From positions 1,587,592 to 1,651,591 of the forward strand of contig NZ_CP063779.1 in NCBI RefSeq assembly GCF_021596945.1: a DNA stretch of 64,000 nucleotides, in the 5' to 3' direction. The stretch is from Mongoliitalea daihaiensis (GTDB taxonomy: Bacteria; Bacteroidota; Bacteroidia; Cytophagales; Cyclobacteriaceae). Made by a program: the position numbers and the translations under genes. Below are positions 6,938 through 14,690 of this stretch, one piece after another. Position 1 is the first letter of the stretch. Every line of letters starts with the position of its first letter. The notes under the pieces were generated by a model, which saw only the letters and a program-made list of their open reading frames with translations, was not told the DNA's origin and made no database searches.

Positions 6938-9913
6938 TCATTTCTTCAGAGATTTATAAATGATATCGTGAATTTCTGTACGAATACCATCTTTCAACAA
7001 GATGTTGTTATTGGCATCTGGATGAACTCTGTTGGAAAGAAATACATAAATCAAGTCATTTTCTGGATCTGCCCATACACAAGTTCCTGTAAATCCGGTG
7101 TGACCAAAGCTTGATTTTGGTGCCAATACACCTGCACTACCTCCTTTGCCTTTTTCAGGATCCGGCTTATCCCATCCCCAACCGCGCCTGCTTTGGTTGG
7201 ATTGTCTTTTGGTGAACTCCTTAATTGTATGTTCATCGAGCAAGGTCAACCCACCGTAGGTTCCTCCGTTCAGCATGAGTTGCATCATGACTGCCAAGTC
7301 ATTGGCCTTTCCAAAAAGACCGGCATGGCCTGCAACTCCTCCATACATGGCAGCACCAGGGTCGTGGACATAGCCTTGAATCAAGCGCTTGCGGAAAGCC
7401 ACATCATCTTCTGTGGGAGCGATCCAATCCTGTGGATATTTTTGAGTAGGATTAAATGTCAGGGTGTGTAGTCCCAAAGGATCATAGAAATTTTGAGTTA
7501 AAAAATCATCCAAAGGCTGATTCGTAACATTTTCTACCAATGCCTGTAAAAGGTACATCGTCAAATCAGAGTACACATAGCTATACTTCCGGCGGCCTGG
7601 GTCAAGTTTCCTTAAGTTAGATTTTACGGTCCACACCCAAAGACTATCCCGAAGAGTAGTGATGCCAAACATATTGTTTGAAACAGGTAGGGAATATTGC
7701 GGTGTGGGCTGCTCGCTGTAATATTCGTTTTTCCAAGTTTTGCCATCGACAGTTTTGGCTTGATGAGGGATGTAGGCAACCAAACCTGCTTCATGGGCCA
7801 AGATATCTTTTAGAATCAAGCCACCCTTGTTGGTGTTTTTTAAAGATGGAACATATTTCGATATCGGGTCGTCCATATCGATCATATTTCTGCTGGCCAA
7901 AAACATGACGGCCTGAGTAGTTGCCAATACCTTTGTAATGGAAGCAAGATCATATACCGTTTCAGTACTGACAGGTCTAGATTTTTGGTAGTCATAGTGC
8001 CCATAGGCTTTTTCAAAAACCACCTGACCATTTTTAGCTACTAAGACCACGCCCCCAGGGAAGGCTTTTTTTGAAATACTCAGTTCCATTACTTGATCAA
8101 TTTCTCGCAGCTTTGCACTGTTTAATCCAACACTTTCCGGTTTTGAATAAGAGAGACGGTCTAGTCCTTTCATAAATCCTCCAGAACCCATTCGGATTTC
8201 GTTACTTACAGAAATCGGCAGAATACCGTAAGCACTTCTTCCACCAAAAATGATTTCTGGAGCTAGTTTTTGGGTAAATTCATTGTTTTCAAATGCAATG
8301 AGGTGATGGTGGAAATCCTGCATTTGCTTGGCAGCATAGGCATTTCCAAAAAGGACTGTTACCACATTTTTTCGTTGGCTTAGTTTACGGATAAATGCCA
8401 TATCCGATGGCTGAATTCCAAACTCCCTTGATGGACTATTGGTGACACCAAAAATCCCAACTACGACAGTGTTGAAATTATCTAATTTTTTTTCAAGTGC
8501 CTGCTGATTGGCAGCGTCTGCTCCTTTTTTTATGTGAAAATGTTCAAAAGAAGCATATTTGTCCAGTTGCTTTTGGAAAAGCAATGCATCCTCTCCCAAA
8601 CTGATGGAAGCAAAGGAATGCAAATCCAGATTTTTGATGGGAAGAAAGTTTCCTTTATTGGAGGTGACTGTAATTGCCTCTGCATGTAAATTCTCAGCTA
8701 TCAATTCAGTCATCGGTTGGTTCAGCTTATCCACCAAAGTATTGGTGTCAATAACTGAAGTCTTATTTAACCCTGCCCAATATTTGGCTTTTAAGACTTT
8801 GCGCACACGCTCATCTATTTCTTCTTGGCTGATTTTACCTTCTTCGACCGCTTGTAAGATGAGGGTTTTTGCTTTAGATACATCTTGAGAGTATAGCAGG
8901 ATATCGTTTCCAGCTAGTAGGGCAAGGAGATCCACTTCTCCAGGTTTATGAAAACTAGCTACCCCTTTCATATTCAAGGCATCGGTAAAGACGAGCCCAT
9001 TGAAGTTCATCTGAGTTTTGAGCAAGTCGGTTACTACGTATTTGGAAAGGGTGGTGGCTTTGTTGCGTTCAGAGTCCAGACTTGGAATATGCAGGTGAGC
9101 AACCATTACACTCATCAAGTCATTATCAATCAGTTGCCGGTAAGGATATAAATCTATGTCCTTTATTCTGTTTTCCGAATGTCGGATGACTGGTAAGGTG
9201 TAGTGAGAGTCTGACTCGGTATCCCCATGACCCGGGAAATGTTTGGCATTGGCGATAACCCCGTTTTCTTGCAGCCCTTTCATGTAGGCAAGTGATTTTT
9301 TTGCGACCAAGCGTTTTTCCTCACCAAAAGCCCTATAACCGATGACAGGATTATTGGGATTTGAATTTACATCCACCACGGGAGCGAAGTTGATGTGCAT
9401 GCCAAGCAATTTGAATTGGCGTGCCATCTCTGCTCCCATACTGTAGATCAGTTTTTCATCCGAAACCGCACCGAGTGTCATCGCTTTAGGGAAACTCAAA
9501 ACAGAGTCTAAGCGCATGCTGATTCCCCATTCGGCATCCATAGCAACAAATAAAGGAACTTTTGAAATGGATTGATAGTAGTTGGTCAGATTGGCTTGAC
9601 GTACAGGTCCCCCCTGAAAGAAAATCAATCCACCCAATTGCTGCTCTCGGATGAGCTTGGTGATTTCCTGCTTGTGTCGCTCATCTTTGTTGGAATAAGC
9701 TGCGACCATAAACAATTGCCCCAAGCGCTCTTCGAAGGTCATCGATTGAAAAACGGAGTCAACCCAACTGAGTTGTTGGCGCTGATTTTTAGCAGCTAAG
9801 GGGTCGCGGTCTTCCCTGACACGATCTCCGTGACTTTTTTCCCAACCTAGGACTGCGTCGGATTGGAAAATGACTAGCAAGGCGAATAGGATTACCCAAA
9901 CTTTACCTCTCAT
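6938..9913 (-). CDS. Fused GH3 beta-N-acetylhexosaminidase (NagZ-like) and serine hydrolase (class C beta-lactamase fold)
   Basis: A protein of 991 residues with a signal peptide (residues 1-24). Residues about 45-390 are a GH3 domain with the NagZ loop KHFPGHG (224-230), the Asp-Ser-His general acid dyad (235-237) and the nucleophile region VFTDALNMKG. After a linker domain, residues about 590-990 form a penicillin-binding/beta-lactamase-like serine hydrolase with SITK (S658, K661), a Tyr-Ser-Asp motif in YSYVYSDL and HTGFTG near the C-terminus. It probably acts in the periplasm on peptidoglycan sugars, with the second domain an esterase or D-amino peptidase. This fusion recurs in Bacteroidota. 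It is upstream of bshA on the same strand. Confidence 0.88.
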   Translation of the reverse strand: MRGKVWVILFALLVIFQSDAVLGWEKSHGDRVREDRDPLAAKNQRQQLSWVDSVFQSMTFEERLGQLFMVAAYSNKDERHKQEITKLIREQQLGGLIFFQGGPVRQANLTNYYQSISKVPLFVAMDAEWGISMRLDSVLSFPKAMTLGAVSDEKLIYSMGAEMARQFKLLGMHINFAPVVDVNSNPNNPVIGYRAFGEEKRLVAKKSLAYMKGLQENGVIANAKHFPGHGDTESDSHYTLPVIRHSENRIKDIDLYPYRQLIDNDLMSVMVAHLHIPSLDSERNKATTLSKYVVTDLLKTQMNFNGLVFTDALNMKGVASFHKPGEVDLLALLAGNDILLYSQDVSKAKTLILQAVEEGKISQEEIDERVRKVLKAKYWAGLNKTSVIDTNTLVDKLNQPMTELIAENLHAEAITVTSNKGNFLPIKNLDLHSFASISLGEDALLFQKQLDKYASFEHFHIKKGADAANQQALEKKLDNFNTVVVGIFGVTNSPSREFGIQPSDMAFIRKLSQRKNVVTVLFGNAYAAKQMQDFHHHLIAFENNEFTQKLAPEIIFGGRSAYGILPISVSNEIRMGSGGFMKGLDRLSYSKPESVGLNSAKLREIDQVMELSISKKAFPGGVVLVAKNGQVVFEKAYGHYDYQKSRPVSTETVYDLASITKVLATTQAVMFLASRNMIDMDDPISKYVPSLKNTNKGGLILKDILAHEAGLVAYIPHQAKTVDGKTWKNEYYSEQPTPQYSLPVSNNMFGITTLRDSLWVWTVKSNLRKLDPGRRKYSYVYSDLTMYLLQALVENVTNQPLDDFLTQNFYDPLGLHTLTFNPTQKYPQDWIAPTEDDVAFRKRLIQGYVHDPGAAMYGGVAGHAGLFGKANDLAVMMQLMLNGGTYGGLTLLDEHTIKEFTKRQSNQSRRGWGWDKPDPEKGKGGSAGVLAPKSSFGHTGFTGTCVWADPENDLIYVFLSNRVHPDANNNILLKDGIRTEIHDIIYKSLKK

Positions 9914-10075
9914 CCACGTATTTAATTTTTATTGCTTAGATTTTAAAATAACTTTGTATGAATATACGTCGTTTTGTACAAACATACACGGAAAAAACGT
10001 AAACAATGGTTGGTTATTGGATAATTGCCGAGAGTTTTATTTTTTCCACTTTCATCTGATTAAAACCGAGTAAGT

Positions 10076-10486
10076 ATGAAATTTCCTTCTATTTTCAGGA
10101 CAGCCCAGCCCATGCGGTTTGACATCAAACCCCGCTACTATGACCCCGTAAAAGAAGAGATCGATCAGCGTACTGCGCAAATCAAACGGGAGCTTCAGGC
10201 AGAAGGGGCATTGCCGATTGAAGATGAGGACGAAGAGAACCTCAAAAGGAATTATGGGTCATCACTTCGCGGAGCCTTTTCCTCAGGTTCACAGTTGAAA
10301 GGGCGAAAGACCACCTCTCTTCATAGTGCAGGATTGATCCGATTGGTCATTTTTGTACTCTTGATCGGAGGGATGTTTGGTTATATTTATTACGGTCCTG
10401 AAATCTTTTATTCACTTTTGTATGCAGTAGTAGGGATTGGGATGTTTACTATTTTGTTGAAAATTAGAAGAAAACGCAGCCAATGA
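10076..10486 (+). CDS. Small membrane protein of unknown function, upstream of mutL
   Basis: A protein of 136 residues. The N-terminal 80 residues are charged and soluble, including an acidic stretch EDEDEE, and are followed by a Ser/Gly-rich linker. Two transmembrane helices (about 85-105 and 108-128) and a basic tail IRRKRSQ complete it. No family is recognised. The stop overlaps the mutL start as ATGA, so the two genes are very likely co-transcribed and translationally coupled. Such small proteins before mutL occur in related genomes, but no function is established. It is not obviously a mutator partner. Confidence 0.75.
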   Translation: MKFPSIFRTAQPMRFDIKPRYYDPVKEEIDQRTAQIKRELQAEGALPIEDEDEENLKRNYGSSLRGAFSSGSQLKGRKTTSLHSAGLIRLVIFVLLIGGMFGYIYYGPEIFYSLLYAVVGIGMFTILLKIRRKRSQ

Positions 10487-12375
10487 GTGATATAATTCAT
10501 CTGTTGCCAGATGCCATAGCCAATCAGATTGCTGCTGGAGAAGTTGTGCAAAGACCGGCTTCTGCCCTAAAAGAATTGATGGAAAATGCAATCGATGCAG
10601 GTGCAACCTCGGTGAAAGTCTTGGTGAAAGATGCGGGAAAAACGTTGATTCAAGTAATGGATGATGGAAAGGGTATGTCCCTGACAGATGCACGAATGTC
10701 TTTTGAACGGCATGCTACCTCCAAAATCCGAACTTCAGAGGACTTATTTGCTATCCGAACATTTGGATTTAGAGGAGAAGCCTTGGCATCTATTGCGGCA
10801 GTAGCCCAAGTGGAGATGAAGACTAAGCAACGAGGAGCCGAACTAGGTACCTTGATTCAAGTCGAAGGTTCGGATGTGAAAAAACAGGAACCCGTAGCTA
10901 CAACAGAAGGAACTAGTATTGCCGTCAAAAACCTCTTTTTCAACGTTCCTGCGCGACGAAATTTTTTAAAATCAAATCCGGTAGAAATGCGCCACTTGGT
11001 GGATGAGTTTCAACGGGTGGCACTTTCATATCCGGAAGTTGCATTTTCTTTTTACCAAAATGATATGGAGTTTTTCAACCTAACTAGTGGAAAGCTTAGT
11101 CATAGGATCGTAGGCATTTTCGGAAAAAATTATCAAGGAAATCTAGTCACCTGCACAGAGGATACCCCTCATCTAAAGGTCAAAGGATACATTGGGAAAC
11201 CCGAATCTGCCAAGAAGAGTAGGGGAGAGCAATTCTTTTTTGTCAACAATCGTTACATTCGAAATAATTACTTACATCATGCCGTGGTCAATGCTTACGA
11301 GGGCTTGATTCCAGCGGACGCTCATCCATTTTATGTTCTTTTTTTGGAAATTGATCCTACCCACATCGACATCAATGTACATCCTACCAAGACAGAAATT
11401 AAGTTTGACGATGAGCGGACGGTCTATGCAGTGATCCGATCTGCTATCAAACAAGCTTTGGGAGCGCACCATGTAATGCCTGGGCTGGATTTCTCTTTGG
11501 ATGTAAATTTTACTGAAAATTGGAAAAAAGGTGACAGCGGCAGTCAGGCAGTTCATCAAGAACACCGTTATACAGGACAAGATGAGCGAGGAGATACTGC
11601 ATATAAGCAATATCAATCCCCCACATTCAAGCGGCCTTCTGTTTCAGGTTGGGAAAAGCTTTTTGAGGGCGGGGAACTGCTAAATCAAGCATCAAAAGTA
11701 TCCTCATCCACAGATGCTCAAGATGATATAGACGTGCTTACGTTCCCATCCAAGGCCAATGAGGAGCCTTCCAAAAGTCCATTGGTGTTTCCCGACCCTC
11801 AGGAAATGGGGACAGGAGCTGTTTTTCAGGTTGATGGTAATTTTATTGTTGCGCAGATGTCTTCAGGTTTAGTGATCATTGATCAGCAGACCGCGCATGA
11901 ACGCGTCCTTTATGAGCGCTATCAGCGACAACTCACGAAAGCCGCTGGAGCATCACAACGCTGTTTATTTCCACAACACGTACAATTAAACCCCGCGGAT
12001 TTTGTTCTTGTGATGGATATCAAACAAGAACTCCATCAACTTGGATTTTTAATCGAAGAATTCGGAAAGGATACCATTTTGATTCAAGGCATCCCCGCAG
12101 ATACTCCCATGAAAAATGAAAAGGCTTTATTTGAAGGACTTTTGGAGCAATTCAAGCACTTTAAATCAGAGCTATCGTTAGATACCCGTGAAAATCTCGC
12201 TCGTTCTTTGGCGAGAAGGTCTTCTATCAGAAGAGGGACGAAGTTGAATGCCGCAGAAATGGAATCCATGGTAGGTCAATTATTTGCCTGTCAAAATCCG
12301 AATTATGGACTATCAGGGAACAAAACCTTTGTTAAATTAGATTTACATAAGATACAAGCCTTTTTTACTAAGTAA
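10483..12375 (+). CDS. mutL: MutL, DNA mismatch repair ATPase
   Basis: A protein of 630 residues. GHKL ATPase motifs are clear: ELMENAIDAG, DDGKGM and RTFGFRGEALASI, followed by the transducer domain (NVHPTKTEIKF). A low-complexity linker covers about residues 340-430. The C-terminal dimerisation domain has DQQTAHERVLYE where endonuclease MutLs have DQHA-x2-E-x4-E, and ACQNPNYGLSGNK in place of CPHGRP. The metal site is therefore atypical, and nicking activity cannot be assumed. It couples MutS recognition of mismatches to strand removal. It overlaps the preceding gene by four bases and is followed four bases later by rhomboid genes. Confidence 0.95.
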   Translation: MSDIIHLLPDAIANQIAAGEVVQRPASALKELMENAIDAGATSVKVLVKDAGKTLIQVMDDGKGMSLTDARMSFERHATSKIRTSEDLFAIRTFGFRGEALASIAAVAQVEMKTKQRGAELGTLIQVEGSDVKKQEPVATTEGTSIAVKNLFFNVPARRNFLKSNPVEMRHLVDEFQRVALSYPEVAFSFYQNDMEFFNLTSGKLSHRIVGIFGKNYQGNLVTCTEDTPHLKVKGYIGKPESAKKSRGEQFFFVNNRYIRNNYLHHAVVNAYEGLIPADAHPFYVLFLEIDPTHIDINVHPTKTEIKFDDERTVYAVIRSAIKQALGAHHVMPGLDFSLDVNFTENWKKGDSGSQAVHQEHRYTGQDERGDTAYKQYQSPTFKRPSVSGWEKLFEGGELLNQASKVSSSTDAQDDIDVLTFPSKANEEPSKSPLVFPDPQEMGTGAVFQVDGNFIVAQMSSGLVIIDQQTAHERVLYERYQRQLTKAAGASQRCLFPQHVQLNPADFVLVMDIKQELHQLGFLIEEFGKDTILIQGIPADTPMKNEKALFEGLLEQFKHFKSELSLDTRENLARSLARRSSIRRGTKLNAAEMESMVGQLFACQNPNYGLSGNKTFVKLDLHKIQAFFTK

Positions 12376-12378
12376 GCT

Positions 12379-13170
12379 ATGTTCAGAAACTTAACTCCGG
12401 TCGTAAAAAACCTACTATTAATTACAGTGCTGATTTATTTTGTGTCCGCTATGATCATGCCCCAATTGAAAGCTATTGGTGCGCTTTATTACATTCATAG
12501 CAGTAAGTTTTTGCCCTTTCAGTTTTTGACATATATGTTTCTCCATGCGGATGGCTGGCACTTATTTTCCAATATGTTTGGGCTCTTTATTTTCGGGCCA
12601 TTACTAGAGCAATATTTGGGGCCAAAAAAAATTCTTACGCTTTGGTTAGTCTGTGGTGTGGGCTCTGGTTTACTGTATTCAGGGTACACAGCATATAAAA
12701 TGCATGCTTTTGATCAAAAAATTGAAGCTTTTGAAAATGACCCCACACCCGAACGCTTTAATGATTTTGTGAAGGATAATAGGCATTTGTTTAGGCCGGG
12801 AGTATTCGATTTTGTAGATAACTTTAGTAAAAACCCTGACAATAAAGAGTTGAAGCAACGTGCGCGCGAAAACATGAGTCAGGTTAGAAATATTCAGGCA
12901 AATATCCCTATGGTTGGAGCTTCGGGTGCCCTTTTTGGTGTATTAATTGCTTTTGCAATGTTATTTCCAAACACTCAGCTCTTTTTGTTGTTTCCACCTA
13001 TACCCGTAAAGGCCAAGTATTTAGTCTTAGTCTATGGTTTATACACTATCTACAACGTCATTAATAATAATCCGTTAGATAATGTAGCACATTTTGCGCA
13101 CTTAAGTGGATTGGTTGTTGGTGCTATTTTGGTAACTTACTGGAGAAAAAAACGAGACAGTTTCTATTGA
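12379..13170 (+). CDS. Rhomboid-family intramembrane serine protease (first copy)
   Basis: A protein of 263 residues with about six transmembrane helices. The WHLFSNMFGL loop-2/3 segment, the catalytic serine in VGASGALFG (about residue 179) and the catalytic histidine in HFAHLSGLVVG are all present, so it should be active. A soluble insertion of about 65 residues (about 105-170) sits between helices, as seen in several Bacteroidota rhomboids. It cleaves membrane proteins within the bilayer; the substrate is unknown. It starts three bases after mutL and directly precedes a second rhomboid, so the group is probably one operon. Confidence 0.9.
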   Translation: MFRNLTPVVKNLLLITVLIYFVSAMIMPQLKAIGALYYIHSSKFLPFQFLTYMFLHADGWHLFSNMFGLFIFGPLLEQYLGPKKILTLWLVCGVGSGLLYSGYTAYKMHAFDQKIEAFENDPTPERFNDFVKDNRHLFRPGVFDFVDNFSKNPDNKELKQRARENMSQVRNIQANIPMVGASGALFGVLIAFAMLFPNTQLFLLFPPIPVKAKYLVLVYGLYTIYNVINNNPLDNVAHFAHLSGLVVGAILVTYWRKKRDSFY

Positions 13171-13171
13171 T

Positions 13172-14134
13172 ATGATGTACGGAGGATTTTGGAATAATTT
13201 GAAAAATGCTTTCAAAGAAAGTAATAATAGCCTATATAAAATTATTGCGATTAATTTGATGGTGTTTGCCTTCATGCTAGTGTTGCGTGTAGTGCTAACT
13301 TTGGGAGGCTTGGGTGATGTTTACCAATCATTGCGCTCGGTAATGATGGTTCCTGCATCATTAGGGAATCTTATAGTTCAGCCTTGGTCACTATTGACCT
13401 ATATGTTTTTTCATGAAGGGGTTTTTCACATTCTTTTCAATATGCTGTTTTTGTATTGGTTTGGTCTTTTGGTGCATGAATATTTAGGAAGCCGAAAGCT
13501 TGCCAATCTTTACATTCTTGGTGGACTGACGGGCGCGTTGTTATACATTGTGATGTACAATTTGTCCCCATACTTTGTCAACACCGTAGATGTGGCCAGA
13601 ATGCTTGGTGCTAGTGCCGGTGTGTATGCTATCGTCGTTGGTGCAGCTACCTTAGCGCCCAATACAACCTTTCAACTTTTATTACTCGGTCCTGTAAAAA
13701 TAAAATACATTGCCATCTTTTATGTATTGATTGCATTTGCCAACTCCATTGGTTCCAATGCGGGTGGGGAGTTATCCCATTTAGGAGGAGCTCTCTTAGG
13801 ATTTTTGTATATCAATCAGTTGAAAAAAGGAAAAGATTGGGGTATTCCAATTCAGGCCATTGGATTGTTTTTTGAAAATTTACTCAAAAAGAGGCCTAAA
13901 GTGAGGGTCTCTTACAGAAATCAAAAAGCACCTACGTCTGCGTCCAGCAGTAAGGCAACGCCAAAGTATGAGAGCTTTAGTGCCAATTCTGGCAAAACTA
14001 CGAGTTCACGCGGAGGAAATTACGAAACCACTCAAGAAGAAATTGATGCAATTTTGGATAAAATTGCCGACAAGGGCTATGAAGCACTTAGCAAAGATGA
14101 GAAGCGTAAACTTTTTGAATTTTCTAAGAAATAA
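13172..14134 (+). CDS. Rhomboid-family intramembrane serine protease with C-terminal DUF6576-like tail
   Basis: A protein of 320 residues. Six helices are followed by a soluble tail (about 225-320). The catalytic serine is in LGASAGVYA and the histidine in LSHLGGALLG. The tail ends in a helical segment beginning EEIDAILDKIADKGYEALS, a short motif common at the C-terminus of Bacteroidota rhomboids. Alternative starts ATG at 13172 and 13175 are adjacent. It is paired with the preceding rhomboid and convergent with the outer-membrane protein gene four bases downstream. Confidence 0.9.
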   Translation: MMYGGFWNNLKNAFKESNNSLYKIIAINLMVFAFMLVLRVVLTLGGLGDVYQSLRSVMMVPASLGNLIVQPWSLLTYMFFHEGVFHILFNMLFLYWFGLLVHEYLGSRKLANLYILGGLTGALLYIVMYNLSPYFVNTVDVARMLGASAGVYAIVVGAATLAPNTTFQLLLLGPVKIKYIAIFYVLIAFANSIGSNAGGELSHLGGALLGFLYINQLKKGKDWGIPIQAIGLFFENLLKKRPKVRVSYRNQKAPTSASSSKATPKYESFSANSGKTTSSRGGNYETTQEEIDAILDKIADKGYEALSKDEKRKLFEFSKK

Positions 14135-14138
14135 TCTA

Positions 14139-14609
14139 TTAGTACATTCCAAAAACCAATCCTACGCGTAACACTGGTTGACGGGTATTCTGACTTTGCA
14201 CTTTAAATTCGGTATTGAGTCCTATACCTTCCAACAATTTGATCATTGCTCCTACACCAAAATTACCTCCAGGTCTGCTTTGAGATAGGCCAGGTGTTCC
14301 AGGTTGTAAGTTGATCCAATAATTGTTGTATCCTCCCATCAAGTATAGCTGGGAAACCCCTTCTGAAAGATAGTAGCGCACGTCCATGTTGAAATTCATC
14401 GTTCTTCCTACTCTTGGGAACCAATAGGTGAAATTGGGCGCTAAAGCAAATTTGTCTGCAAAGAAATATTCAAGGCCGGCATTGGCTCCAATATCTTGTA
14501 TTTGTAATTTGTATTCACTGCCCAATTGAACCCGGAAATCTCCTTGTTCCTGCGCTTGTGCGAGTGTGATAAAACTAAAAAGAAAGCAAGCAAGTAAAAG
14601 CTTTTTCAT
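14139..14609 (-). CDS. Small outer-membrane beta-barrel-like protein
   Basis: A protein of 156 residues with a signal peptide ending AQAQ (about residue 20). The rest alternates polar and aromatic residues as in an 8-stranded barrel (e.g. FALAPNFTYWF, LYLMGGYNNYW, VLRVGLVFGMY with a C-terminal aromatic). The start at 14609 is chosen because it begins the signal peptide MKKLLLACFL; an in-frame upstream extension to 14657 has no such signal. No specific family was recognised. A terminator for the upstream gene separates it from the TonB-plug protein. Confidence 0.75.
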   Translation of the reverse strand: MKKLLLACFLFSFITLAQAQEQGDFRVQLGSEYKLQIQDIGANAGLEYFFADKFALAPNFTYWFPRVGRTMNFNMDVRYYLSEGVSQLYLMGGYNNYWINLQPGTPGLSQSRPGGNFGVGAMIKLLEGIGLNTEFKVQSQNTRQPVLRVGLVFGMY

Positions 14610-14640
14610 GGTTTCAGTGTTTCGAATGAAAGTATACAAA

Positions 14641-14674
14641 AAAACACAAACACCCAAGATGTTTGTGTTTTTTG
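14641..14674 (-). terminator. Intrinsic terminator of the TonB-plug protein gene
   Basis: Inverted repeat AAACACAAACA / TGTTTGTGTTT followed on the minus strand by a T run. It sits 17 bases beyond the stop codon of the gene ending at 14691. Confidence 0.75.
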
Positions 14675-14690
14675 ATCTTCAAAACTACAT

